Assembly (NCBI GenBank): GCA_016342645.1
Contig: JAEINX010000009.1
Location: 1 to 56,387, forward strand
Direction of reading: 5' to 3'
From: Bacteroidales bacterium
Lineage (GTDB): Bacteria; Bacteroidota; Bacteroidia; Bacteroidales; JAEINX01
Length of the DNA: 56,387 bases
The notes below the pieces were generated by a model. It searched no databases. It was not told where the DNA came from and saw only the letters and a program-made list of their open reading frames with translations. Below, piece after piece: positions 45,375 to 54,733 of the stretch; positions within the stretch are counted from its first letter, which is position 1, and every line of letters begins with the position of its first letter. Position numbers and translations under genes: made by a program.

Positions 45375-46737
45375 ATTTGTTCATTTTACGATAAAGTGTA
45401 GTCCTTCCCAAACCAAGTTCTTTTGCAGCTTTACTCAAATTCCCGTTATGTTTTTTTAAAGCGGTTTTTACGGCATTTTTTTCAAGTTCCTCAATATTCA
45501 AATTTGATTTAATTAAGTTTTCGTTTTCCTCGCTATTAATTAGAAAATCATTGCTTGAAATTTTATTTCCTTCACACATAATAATTGCACGCTCTATCAA
45601 ATGTTTAAGTTCTCTGATATTTCCCGGCCATTGATACCTGCTTAATTTCCTGATTGCATCTTTTGATATTCTAATTCCCTTTTTTTGATATTTTTCAGAA
45701 TATTTTTTTGCAAAAAAATCAACTAAAAGCGGAATATCTTCCTTTCTTTCACGCAGAGGCGGCAAGGTTATCTCAACTGTATTAATTCGGTAGAGCAAAT
45801 CCTGTCGGAAAGAATTTTCTTCAATCATTTTATGTAGAGGCATATTTGTTGCCGAAATTAATCTAATGTCAATCGGAATTTCCTCATTATCGCCCAATCT
45901 GATAATTTTTCGGTTTTCGAGAACCGAAAGCAATTTTGCCTGTAAAGGAAAACTTAGGTTTCCGATTTCATCTAAAAAAATGGTGCCTCCCGAGGCTATT
46001 TCAAATCTTCCGGCTCTATCATTGGAAGCATCCGTAAACGATCCTTTTTTATGCCCGAAAAGCTCCGACTCAAAAAGTGTTTCGGAAATTGCACCGAGAT
46101 CAACATTAACAAAAATCTGATCCGAACGTAATGAGTTTTTATGAATTGCCCTTGCAATTAATTCTTTACCAGTTCCGTTTTCACCAAGAATCAAGACATT
46201 GGCATTTGTTTTCGAGATTTTTTTTATCGACTCAAAAACCGATTTGATTGCCCCCGATTCGCCAATCATTTCCGAATATGATTTGTTAATTTCCTCCTTC
46301 AGGGTTTTTTGTTTCGATTTTAATTCCCTTATTTCTTTTTTCGATTTGCTCAGCCTTAATGCTGCATTGAGAGTAGCAATTAATTTTTCGTTATCCCAGG
46401 GTTTTATAACAAAATCTATCGCCCCGATTTTCATGGCTTCAACAGCAAGATTTAACTCGGCATAGGCAGTTATCATAATAACATTGCCGTGAGGATTGAT
46501 TTTTAAAATTTCTTTCAGCCAGTAAATTCCTTCTTTTCCGCTTGTTGCGCCCGTCGAAAAATTCATATCCAAAAGAATCACATCGTAATCATCTTCTCGC
46601 AAAATTTGCTGGAGTTTAAAAGGATCGCTTTCGGTTCTGATAAAATCAAATAAATGTTTGAGAACTACTTTTGATGTTAACAGTATGTCTTTGTCATCAT
46701 CAATTATTAAAATTTTATCTTTTCGTTTTTGATTCAT
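45364..46737 (-). CDS. Sigma-54-dependent response regulator
   Basis: 457 residues. The receiver domain (1-125) has the acidic pocket IIDDDKD, phospho-acceptor Asp57 in ILLDMNF and Lys112 in IKPWDNEK. The AAA+ domain (about 150-390) has Walker A GENGTGKE at 185-192, the sigma-54 contact loop GSFTDA at 232-237 (variant of GAFTGA), Walker B GGTIFLDEIGNL and the arginine-finger segment FRQDLLYRIN. A Fis-type HTH ends the protein (NLSKAAKELGLGRTTLYRK). It is transcribed away from the permease operon, across a shared regulatory region with paired operators and a -24/-12 promoter. Confidence 0.95.
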   Translation of the reverse strand: MNQKRKDKILIIDDDKDILLTSKVVLKHLFDFIRTESDPFKLQQILREDDYDVILLDMNFSTGATSGKEGIYWLKEILKINPHGNVIMITAYAELNLAVEAMKIGAIDFVIKPWDNEKLIATLNAALRLSKSKKEIRELKSKQKTLKEEINKSYSEMIGESGAIKSVFESIKKISKTNANVLILGENGTGKELIARAIHKNSLRSDQIFVNVDLGAISETLFESELFGHKKGSFTDASNDRAGRFEIASGGTIFLDEIGNLSFPLQAKLLSVLENRKIIRLGDNEEIPIDIRLISATNMPLHKMIEENSFRQDLLYRINTVEITLPPLRERKEDIPLLVDFFAKKYSEKYQKKGIRISKDAIRKLSRYQWPGNIRELKHLIERAIIMCEGNKISSNDFLINSEENENLIKSNLNIEELEKNAVKTALKKHNGNLSKAAKELGLGRTTLYRKMNKYDL

Positions 46738-46760
46738 ATCAGTTTACAAATATAAAAAAA

Positions 46761-46801
46761 TGTTTCGTTATGGAACAATAATTTTGTTCCGATGTGAAAC
46801 A
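46761..46801. promoter_or_regulatory. Paired palindromic operators (candidate UAS of the sigma-54 regulator)
   Basis: Two sites of the form TGTTYC-N5-GRAACA occur at 46761-46777 and 46785-46801, centre to centre 24 bp. They are mirror images around 46781, so the whole 41 bp is one dyad. They lie ~90 bp upstream of the -24/-12 element, a normal distance for an enhancer-binding protein, and 24 bp upstream of the regulator's own start. Confidence 0.65.
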
Positions 46802-46866
46802 CTATTTACTTTCTTCTTATCATAATCGTTAACTTATAATGCCTATTAACAAAGGTTTAAAAAACA

Positions 46867-46882
46867 TGGTACATTTTTTGAA
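46867..46882 (+). promoter_or_regulatory. Sigma-54 (-24/-12) promoter of the permease genes
   Basis: TGGTACA-TTTT-TTGAA compares with consensus TGGCACG-N4-TTGCW. The GG at -24 and TTG at -12 are kept with exact spacing; the C after TTG is A. Transcription would start near 46893, 16 nt before ATG 46909. Confidence 0.6.
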
Positions 46883-46908
46883 AATTTATGAAAACAAAAT
46901 GAATAATT

Positions 46909-49287
46909 ATGTTTAAAAATCTATTAATTTCTTCTTACAGATTCTTCATAAAAAACAAAATTTCTTCGCTGATAAACATTTTTGGATTATCGGTTGGCTT
47001 GGCTTCTTGTATTTTAATTTTTGTATATATTTCGTATGAATTAAGTTTCGACAAATATCATTCAAATAAAAACAATGTTTACAGGCTTGTAAAACATACA
47101 CTTGCAAATGACGGAATAGAATTTAATGGTGAAACTGAGTATCCTCTTGGAGAGTTTATCAGATTATCGTTTCCTGAAATAGAAACTGTTGTAAGAACAT
47201 ATGATGCTGAAAAAAGTATAATAAAAGTTGATAATGAATTATATCAAGAGAACGATTTGTTGTTTGCCGAACCTGATATTTTTAAAGTATTTGATTTTGA
47301 TTGGATAGAAGGAAACAAAGAAATTGCATTAAATGATAAGCATTTGGTGGTTTTAACAAAAAGGCTTGCCGACAAATATTTTAATGATGCTTCACCAATT
47401 GGGAAAATAATTACTCTTGAAAACGGAGTGGATTTAAAGATTAGCGGAATTGTCGAGGATGCTGCACCAAATACTCATTTGCCCTATTCAATGATTATTA
47501 ATATTGAGGCTCTAAACGAAGAATTTCTTGGTGTGAATTATGACAGGTGGTCAATTATTTTATCCGATTTTTGTGTTTATTTACTCTTGAACGATTCTTA
47601 TGATATTTCCAATCTTGAAAATCAAATAACCGAAAAAATCAGAAACCATTTAGAACCTAATGAAAATGATGTTTATTCATATCATTTGCAATCATTGTCT
47701 GATATTCATTACGATACTCAATATTATGGCCGTGTTTATACAAGCAGTAAAAAAATAATTTGGGTTTTCGTCCTGGTTGGTATTTTCATTTTAATAATTG
47801 CAAACATAAATTTTATTAACCTTTCGATTGCCCAATCAATAAAAAAGTCAAAAGAGGTTGGAATAAGAAAAATAATTGGAGCACAACGCTCACTTCTTAT
47901 CAGAAGGTTTTTAATAGAAGCTTATTTAATCACCTTTATCGCTGTTATTATTGCGATCGTTCTTGCTGAAATAAGTACGCCGTTTTTAAACCGCTATCTT
48001 GAAAATAATGCTCAATTCACACTATATTCAAACTTCAATAATATTTTGTTTGTTTTAATTTTGATGTTTATAACAGGTTTATCAACAGGTTTGTACCCGG
48101 CATTTGTTTTATCTTCCTATAAACCTTTGGAAGCTATTAAAAATAAAATAAGTTCACATAAAAAATCTATAAAATATTTGCGAAACTCCTTAATTGTTGT
48201 CCAATTTATTGTTAGTCAGGTATTAATAATCGAAACAATAATAATCAGCCTTCAAATGAATTTTATTCAGAACAAAGACCTTGGTTTTGAAAGCGATTCA
48301 ATAATAAAATTTACTGTTCCCGATCAGGAGAAAGCAGATGTGTTAAAAAGTAAATTGCTTGAAAATCCGGGTATTATAAGTTTTACTCAGGGTATGTCAA
48401 GCCCAATGGCAGGTTATGACGAAAGATTTACTTCGGGGCTTTATACAAGAGAAATGGGTAGAGAAAACTCAATTGATTGTGATCTGAAAATTTGTGATGA
48501 AGATTATTTAAAAACTTTTAAAATGAGAATGGTAGCGGGCGAATGGGATATTTTAGACAGGACTGCCGATTCGCTTAGAAAAATTGTTGTAAACGAAACT
48601 CTTTGCAAAAAGCTTGGTTTTGAAACAAATTTAGATGCCGTTGGAGTTAGAATAAATTATGGAAGAATTGTTGGTGTAGTCGAAGATTTTCATACTGAGT
48701 CGTTTCACGAAACTATGGAGCCGGTAGTTTTCTTTTATTATCCGAGGTTTTTTGGCATGGCTTATGCAAAAGTAAATCCACAAAATATGCAGCAATCAAT
48801 TCAACACATCGAAAGCGTTTGGAATGAATTATTTCCCGAGCAGTTTTTTAATTATGAAATTTTAGATAATTATTTTCAAGGTTTATATAATAAAGATAAA
48901 CAATTGTCGCAAATAATCAGGTTTTTCTCAATTATTGCAATTATTCTTGCTTGCCTTGGATTGTTTGGCCTAATTTCTTATGTTGTAGTTCAAAAGACCC
49001 CCGAAATTGGAATCAGAAAAGTATTGGGCGCAAATTATAATAATCTGTTTTCTCAAATATCATATGAGTACATTAAATTAATAATAATTTCAAATATAAT
49101 AGCTTGGCCGATTTCCTGGTATTTTATTGAGAATTGGTTAACTCAATTTGCATTTAGAATAAATTTTCCATGGTACGTATTAGCAATTGCATTTTTAATT
49201 TCTTTGGTACTTGTTATGTTTACAATAAGTTTTCAAACTATAAAAGCAATAAGAATCAATCCGGTTGAATCATTAAAATACGAATAA
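46909..49287 (+). CDS. MacB/FtsX-type ABC transporter permease 1
   Basis: 792 residues in the two-halves layout usual in Bacteroidetes. Membrane helix ~20-42 (LINIFGLSVGLASCILIFVYI) leads to a first periplasmic core (~45-280). A first FtsX bundle (~285-420, KKSKEVGIRKIIGAQRSLLI) follows, then helix, second core (~460-660) and second FtsX bundle (EIGIRKVLGANYNNLFSQIS), ending NPVESLKYE. Such proteins work with a MacB-like ATPase to move lipids, peptides or lipoproteins across the envelope. It is first in the permease run and directly behind the sigma-54 promoter; the next gene starts 1 nt later. Confidence 0.9.
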   Translation: MFKNLLISSYRFFIKNKISSLINIFGLSVGLASCILIFVYISYELSFDKYHSNKNNVYRLVKHTLANDGIEFNGETEYPLGEFIRLSFPEIETVVRTYDAEKSIIKVDNELYQENDLLFAEPDIFKVFDFDWIEGNKEIALNDKHLVVLTKRLADKYFNDASPIGKIITLENGVDLKISGIVEDAAPNTHLPYSMIINIEALNEEFLGVNYDRWSIILSDFCVYLLLNDSYDISNLENQITEKIRNHLEPNENDVYSYHLQSLSDIHYDTQYYGRVYTSSKKIIWVFVLVGIFILIIANINFINLSIAQSIKKSKEVGIRKIIGAQRSLLIRRFLIEAYLITFIAVIIAIVLAEISTPFLNRYLENNAQFTLYSNFNNILFVLILMFITGLSTGLYPAFVLSSYKPLEAIKNKISSHKKSIKYLRNSLIVVQFIVSQVLIIETIIISLQMNFIQNKDLGFESDSIIKFTVPDQEKADVLKSKLLENPGIISFTQGMSSPMAGYDERFTSGLYTREMGRENSIDCDLKICDEDYLKTFKMRMVAGEWDILDRTADSLRKIVVNETLCKKLGFETNLDAVGVRINYGRIVGVVEDFHTESFHETMEPVVFFYYPRFFGMAYAKVNPQNMQQSIQHIESVWNELFPEQFFNYEILDNYFQGLYNKDKQLSQIIRFFSIIAIILACLGLFGLISYVVVQKTPEIGIRKVLGANYNNLFSQISYEYIKLIIISNIIAWPISWYFIENWLTQFAFRINFPWYVLAIAFLISLVLVMFTISFQTIKAIRINPVESLKYE

Positions 49288-49288
49288 C

Positions 49289-51697
49289 ATGATTAGAAAC
49301 TATATTAAAATTGCCTTTAGAAATTTATGGCGAAATAAGTTTTTTTCATTAATAAATATTTTTGGTTTAACAATTGGAATGGCAACGTGCATTATAATCT
49401 ATTTATTTGTCAATGATGAACTACAATTTGGAGAAAAACATAAAAATAAAGATAGAATATTTAGAATTCTAAGAGGGAAGGAGGGTGATTTTTCGGCAAT
49501 TACAACAGCCCGATTAATGCCTCTTTTACAAACGAAAGTTCCCGGAATTAAGGATGCTTTACGCATAAAAAAAGGCTTCACAACTATTAGTTACGAAAAA
49601 AAATCTTTTAATGAAAATGAGGTTATTTATGTGGATAGTAATTTTTTAAAGTTTTTCGATTGGGAGTTGACGGTAGGGAATCCAACAACTGTTTTGAATG
49701 AAGCAAATTCTGTAATTATTTCACAACAAATTGCTGAAAAATATTTTGGTAATGAATACCCCATTGGAAAAGTGTTAAGAGTTTCAAACGAAGTAAATAC
49801 AATTATTACCGGAGTTTTTAAAAAAGCACCAAAACACTCTGTAATTCAGGCTCAAATAATCATAAACAATGAAGTGTTAAAAGTTACAAATCCGAGCTCT
49901 TTGGAAAGCTGGGATAATAATTCGCAACACACATATTTACTGTTGTTTCCGAATATAGATGCAGATTCATTAGCAGAAAAAATACCACATTTTGTGAAAG
50001 ATGAAAGAGGCTGGGAAAAACTCGGAAGGGCAAGATATAAATTACAAGCACTTCCGAAAATCCATTTACATTCAAGCGAAGTAGGTTTTGATCATTCGAG
50101 ACGAGGTAATATTTCCATTGTTTGGGGGTTTTCGGCAATTGCAATATTGGTTTTACTTTTGGCATGTTTTAATTATATGAATCTTTCAATTGCAAGGTCA
50201 ACAAAACGTGCTAAAGAAATAGGAATGAGAAAAACCCTTGGTGCTTTTAGAGGCCAAATAATTTTACAATTTCTGGTGGAAGCTATAATTCTTACAACAT
50301 TGGCCGTAATTTTTGCCCTAATTATTGTTGAAATAACTTTGCCGTGGTTTAATGTTTTCACTAATAATACACTTTCGGTTTATAATTTACCGAAAATGAA
50401 AATGATTTCTGGTGTTTTAATTTTAATAATATCTATATCTTTAATTTCAGGATTTTATCCTTCATTTGTTTTATCAAAATTCTCACCTATTAAAGTTTTA
50501 AAAGGAAATGTTTTATCATCATTCGACTTTTTTAATAAAAGAGGCCTTCAGTTTCGCTTCAGGCAATTGATGCTTATTGTTCAACTTGCAAGCACAATTG
50601 GTTTAATGATAGGTGCAATTGTTATTAACAGACAATTACATTTTATTAAAAATAAAGACCTTGGTTTTGAACCCAATAATTTTTTGGTAATAGAAAACAC
50701 CTGGGATTCGATTATGCTTCAAAGATTTAATATTGTTAAAAATGACTTACTGATGTCACCAAATATTATCGATGTTGCCGGCGGATATAATGTTCCCGGA
50801 GAAGATATTAATAACTGGGCCGGATATAAAATACCAAATAATGACAAAGAACTTACATTAAATGGTGCTTTAATAGGAGTTGATTTAGGGTATTTTGATA
50901 TTCTCAAGAGCAAAATTCTCAAGGGAAGAAATTTTATAGATTTGGGCATTTCAGAACAGGATAATTCATGTATAATTAATGAAAAAGCTGCAAAACTTTT
51001 GGAGATACAAGATAATCCGCTTGGCAAAACAGTTTCAGGATTTTATGATGGCAAAAGCCGAAAAGTAGTGGGTGTGGTTGAAAATATTCATCATAAGTCG
51101 CTCCACGAAAATGTATCACCAATTGTTTATCAATTGGGAGAAGAAAAATATCCCTATTATTTTTATAAAATTTTGATTAGAATAAATCCTGAAAAAACTG
51201 AAGAAACTGTTAATTTAATAAATAAAGTTTGGAATGAGCATGCTCCCCAATGGCCGATAAGATTACATTTTGTTGAAAAGCAATTTGATAACATGTATGC
51301 TTCTGATAAAAAAGTATCTCTTTTGATTAATCTTTTTACAATTTTGGCATTAATTATTTCATTTAGCGGATTATATGGATTGGTTGCTTATGTTGTAAAT
51401 TCCCGAACCAAGGAAATAGGAATCCGCAGAACATTGGGGGCAGGCATAAAACAAATTATTAGCACTATTGGAAAAGAGTTTCTAATAATATCAATAATTG
51501 CGAATATATTTATTTGGCCGGTAACTTATATTATTATTGGCAGGTGGCTCGAAAACTTTTCAGATTGTGTGACATTAACATTTTGGATATATCCTTTAAC
51601 AGGCCTGATTGTTACAATAATTGTTATGATTATTGTTAGCATTAACACTCTTAAATCAGTCAGGGCCAATCTTGTTAATTCATTAAAATATGAATAG
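49289..51697 (+). CDS. MacB/FtsX-type ABC transporter permease 2
   Basis: 802 residues with the same two-halves architecture as its neighbour. The N-terminal motif is NYIKIAFRNLWRNKFFSLIN, first FtsX bundle RAKEIGMRKTLGAFRGQIIL, second bundle RTKEIGIRRTLGAGIKQIIS and C-terminus NLVNSLKYE. The start codon is 1 nt after the stop of permease 1, implying translational coupling and probably a heteromeric complex. The third permease is separated by a toxin-antitoxin pair on the other strand. Confidence 0.9.
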   Translation: MIRNYIKIAFRNLWRNKFFSLINIFGLTIGMATCIIIYLFVNDELQFGEKHKNKDRIFRILRGKEGDFSAITTARLMPLLQTKVPGIKDALRIKKGFTTISYEKKSFNENEVIYVDSNFLKFFDWELTVGNPTTVLNEANSVIISQQIAEKYFGNEYPIGKVLRVSNEVNTIITGVFKKAPKHSVIQAQIIINNEVLKVTNPSSLESWDNNSQHTYLLLFPNIDADSLAEKIPHFVKDERGWEKLGRARYKLQALPKIHLHSSEVGFDHSRRGNISIVWGFSAIAILVLLLACFNYMNLSIARSTKRAKEIGMRKTLGAFRGQIILQFLVEAIILTTLAVIFALIIVEITLPWFNVFTNNTLSVYNLPKMKMISGVLILIISISLISGFYPSFVLSKFSPIKVLKGNVLSSFDFFNKRGLQFRFRQLMLIVQLASTIGLMIGAIVINRQLHFIKNKDLGFEPNNFLVIENTWDSIMLQRFNIVKNDLLMSPNIIDVAGGYNVPGEDINNWAGYKIPNNDKELTLNGALIGVDLGYFDILKSKILKGRNFIDLGISEQDNSCIINEKAAKLLEIQDNPLGKTVSGFYDGKSRKVVGVVENIHHKSLHENVSPIVYQLGEEKYPYYFYKILIRINPEKTEETVNLINKVWNEHAPQWPIRLHFVEKQFDNMYASDKKVSLLINLFTILALIISFSGLYGLVAYVVNSRTKEIGIRRTLGAGIKQIISTIGKEFLIISIIANIFIWPVTYIIIGRWLENFSDCVTLTFWIYPLTGLIVTIIVMIIVSINTLKSVRANLVNSLKYE

Positions 51698-51699
51698 AA

Positions 51700-52005
51700 T
51701 TAATAAATATAACGGTTAGAATGGATTACATTGTAAATAACAACTTTGTTTCTATGCAATTTATAAATAAAAATGTATTTTTTTTTAAACACTGCACACC
51801 TAAATTCTTTCCTAAAAAGTATAGGTTTTCTGCAGAGTGGATATTTTTTCGGAAAGTTTTTCAGAGCAAAGCCAAAATTAAAAAGTTCAATCATGAATTG
51901 ATTAGCGAAATCAGGAAAGCCTTGTTCGGAAATATAAATTCTAATTTCCGTTATACTTCTGGAAGCTTGATCCTTAAATATTATTTCGGTTTTTTTTCCA
52001 ACCAT
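51700..52005 (-). CDS. RelE/ParE family toxin
   Basis: 101 residues of the RelE/ParE fold. KTEIIFKDQASRSITEIRIY forms the first strand and helix, SEQGFPDFANQFMIELFNFG the helical hairpin, and RKEFRCAVFKKKYIFIYKLH the sheet core, with a C-terminal KVVIYNVIHSNR. RelE-type members cut ribosome-bound mRNA and ParE-type members poison gyrase; which applies is not clear here. Its start overlaps the antitoxin frame by 25 nt. It ends 2 bp after the stop of permease 2, on the opposite strand. Confidence 0.82.
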   Translation of the reverse strand: MVGKKTEIIFKDQASRSITEIRIYISEQGFPDFANQFMIELFNFGFALKNFPKKYPLCRKPILFRKEFRCAVFKKKYIFIYKLHRNKVVIYNVIHSNRYIY

Positions 52006-52259
52006 TCTTCATATCCTTTTTCAGACAAAGATATTGCTTCTTCAAAATTTAAATCTTTACTTTCTTCGGCACTGTTAATCATTTGTTCAAACTCCTCATC
52101 TGTTGCAGGCCTGCCTGGTTTTATCCAATCTTCATTACTCAAAGGCTTGAAATCTTCATCAACCTGCTCAACGTTTTCCACAAAATCAAGATTTTTAATA
52201 AAATCTAAAAGTGATAAAGCTGCTTTGTTTTCCGAAATTGTTAGTAAATATTGGCTCAT
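51981..52259 (-). CDS. Antitoxin of the RelE/ParE pair
   Basis: 92 residues, acidic. The N-terminal half (YLLTISENKAALSLLDFIKN) resembles a short dimerisation/DNA-binding region. The C-terminal half (RPATDEEFEQMINSAEESKD, then EAISLSEKGYEEWLEKK) is the extended toxin-binding tail typical of such antitoxins. It is upstream of and overlaps the toxin gene. A TAATTTTG box at 52277-52284 (minus) should drive the pair and is close to the start of permease 3. Confidence 0.75.
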   Translation of the reverse strand: MSQYLLTISENKAALSLLDFIKNLDFVENVEQVDEDFKPLSNEDWIKPGRPATDEEFEQMINSAEESKDLNFEEAISLSEKGYEEWLEKKPK

Positions 52260-52312
52260 TTTAAATTTCTTTTTAACAAAATTAGTAATTTTCCAAATAC
52301 AAAATTAACAAA

Positions 52313-54685
52313 ATGATTGAAAACTATTTCAAAATTGCAATTAGAAACATTCTGAGAAACAAAATATTTTCGGCAATTAATGTATTTGGACTCTCAATTG
52401 GTTTGTGTTGTTGTTTGATGCTTTTTTTATATGTAAAGCATGAACTAAGTTACGATAATTTTATTGAAAATTCCGATTCTATTTATCAACTTTGGTTGCA
52501 TAATGAAATAAACGGAAATGTTATGGATTTCCCGATTACAAGCTTACCTTATGGGCCAACACTGGTAAAAGATTTTCCTGAGGTAATTAACATGGCAAGA
52601 ATCAGCACCATGCAGGGAGGAACATTCTCAAATAATAATAAAGAAATTCAAAGAGTAGATTTTCTTTATGCCGACACATCATTTATGAAAATATTTTCAC
52701 TGAAACCGATTTCGGGAAATATTGAAACTGCTCTGAAAGCGAGCAATTCTCTGATACTTACTAACACTCTATCGGAAAAATTATTTGAGAAAGAAAATCC
52801 AATCGGGAAAACAATTCGATTAAACAATTATCAAAATTTAATGGTTACAGCCGTAGTTGAAGACTTTCCAGATAATTCGCATATGAAATTTGAAGCTCTT
52901 TTACCAATGGAAAATATTCTTTCCGATCCAAATTCATTTAAAGGCTGGGATGGGAATTTTAGTTTCTATACATATATTTTATTAAATAAGTCCGCTGATC
53001 CTGTCTCTTTGGAGGCAAAGTTTCCTGAACTGATGGAGGAACACGTAAACAAAAAAGGAAGACAATTCGGCTCAATCACCGATCTGCATATTAGAAACAT
53101 AAAAGATATTCACTTAAATTCAAATACGTCTTATGAACTCAGGGCGGGCGGCAATCTTTCAAATATTTATATTTTTTCGGCCGTGGCATTTTTTATTTTG
53201 ATAATTGCCTGCATAAATTTCATGAATCTTTCAACAGCAAGGTCGGTAAAACGCGCTCGAGAAATAGGGATAAGAAAAGTGCTTGGTTCGTATCGTTCAA
53301 AAATCATAGTGCAGTTTCTTGGTGAATCGATTTTACTTTGTTTTATTGCAATGATTTTTACACTGATTTTAATTGAAGTATTTCAACCATATTTTAATCA
53401 TTTCACAGCATTGAATTTGAGTCTTTATAATAGTTCAAACAGACTAATGTTAGTTTCTTTGCCGATTGCAGTTATTTTGGTCGGAATAATAGCAGGCAGT
53501 TATCCTGCATTCTTTATGTCTGCTTTTAAACCCGTAAAAGTTTTGAAAGGAAATATTGAGAAAAGTAATAGAAAAGTAAATTTAAGAAATGCACTTGTTG
53601 TTTTACAATTTATAATTTCGGCAGCACTAATTATTAGTACCATAATCATTTATCAACAAATTATTTTTCTTAATAAAAAAAATGTCGGATATAAAAAAGA
53701 CGGCCTTGTTTATTTATATTTAAATAATAAAACCCAACAAAGTGCATTCTCGATGCTAAAAAACGAGTTTATGAATTTAAACGGGGTGGAAAAAATTAGC
53801 GGTTCATCGGCTTTGCCTGTTGGAGGTTTAACCCAAAACGGATACTTGCCCGAAGGCATGGAAAAACCGATGATGCTTCATTTGTTAGAAGTGGATAAGG
53901 ATTTTCTTGATACCTATAGAATGGAAGTTGTTGATGGCCGAAATTTTTCGGGTGAATTTAAATCCGACAAGAACGCATTTTTGATAAATGAAACCGCTGC
54001 AAAAAAAATCGGATGGAAATTATCTGTGGGAAAGACTATAAGAAGAGACACAATACACAAGGTTATAGGAGTTGTAAAAGACTTTCATTTTGCACCCTTG
54101 CATACAGAAATTGCTCCTTTGATTATTTCACTGATTCCGAAAGATGAAATTAATGTTATGACTCTGAGAGTTAATTCGAAAAATGCCTTACAAACTCTCG
54201 AAGAAATACAGAAAATATGGGATACGGTTTTACCCGATGAAACTTTTTCCTATTTCTTTTTAGATAAAAAATTTAAGAATATTTATGCTTCCGAAGCTCG
54301 TTTTGGAACTATTTTTCTGAGCTTTACGTTTCTGGCAATATTTATTGCTTGCCTCGGATTATTGGGTTTATCAGCCTACATGGCTGAACAAAGAATTAAA
54401 GAAATTGGTATCAGAAAAGTGCTTGGGGCCTCAGAAGGATTAATATTTAAGTTATTATCAAAAAATTATATTCTCCTTATTCTAATCGCAAATTTAATCG
54501 CCTGGCCTATTGCATGGTTTGGAATGACACGTTGGTTAGAAAATTTCGCATACTCAATTAATATTTCTTTGTGGCCCTTTATTTGGGCGCTGATAATTTC
54601 AATACTTATTTCAATAATAATAATTTATATACAAACTTCAAAAGTTGCCAATTCAAATCTGGTTGATGCTTTGAAGTATGAATAA
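52313..54685 (+). CDS. MacB/FtsX-type ABC transporter permease 3
   Basis: 790 residues, same architecture: NYFKIAIRNILRNKIFSAIN at the N-terminus, first FtsX bundle RAREIGIRKVLGSYRSKIIV, second bundle RIKEIGIRKVLGASEGLIFK and C-terminal NLVDALKYE. It was probably co-transcribed with permeases 1 and 2 before the toxin-antitoxin pair inserted. No separate sigma-54 promoter is visible in the 53 bp before it. No ABC ATPase gene is found in this cluster, so the energising subunit must be encoded elsewhere. Confidence 0.9.
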   Translation: MIENYFKIAIRNILRNKIFSAINVFGLSIGLCCCLMLFLYVKHELSYDNFIENSDSIYQLWLHNEINGNVMDFPITSLPYGPTLVKDFPEVINMARISTMQGGTFSNNNKEIQRVDFLYADTSFMKIFSLKPISGNIETALKASNSLILTNTLSEKLFEKENPIGKTIRLNNYQNLMVTAVVEDFPDNSHMKFEALLPMENILSDPNSFKGWDGNFSFYTYILLNKSADPVSLEAKFPELMEEHVNKKGRQFGSITDLHIRNIKDIHLNSNTSYELRAGGNLSNIYIFSAVAFFILIIACINFMNLSTARSVKRAREIGIRKVLGSYRSKIIVQFLGESILLCFIAMIFTLILIEVFQPYFNHFTALNLSLYNSSNRLMLVSLPIAVILVGIIAGSYPAFFMSAFKPVKVLKGNIEKSNRKVNLRNALVVLQFIISAALIISTIIIYQQIIFLNKKNVGYKKDGLVYLYLNNKTQQSAFSMLKNEFMNLNGVEKISGSSALPVGGLTQNGYLPEGMEKPMMLHLLEVDKDFLDTYRMEVVDGRNFSGEFKSDKNAFLINETAAKKIGWKLSVGKTIRRDTIHKVIGVVKDFHFAPLHTEIAPLIISLIPKDEINVMTLRVNSKNALQTLEEIQKIWDTVLPDETFSYFFLDKKFKNIYASEARFGTIFLSFTFLAIFIACLGLLGLSAYMAEQRIKEIGIRKVLGASEGLIFKLLSKNYILLILIANLIAWPIAWFGMTRWLENFAYSINISLWPFIWALIISILISIIIIYIQTSKVANSNLVDALKYE

Positions 54686-54733
54686 ATAGAAATTATTTAT
54701 TCCAAGCTTTTATTAATATCAAATAATTGAATA

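Noticed and set aside
51721..52308. 195-codon plus-strand frame over the toxin-antitoxin pair
   Set aside because: The minus-strand frames match RelE/ParE toxin and an antitoxin, with overlap and promoter; the plus frame is Phe/Ser-rich nonsense.
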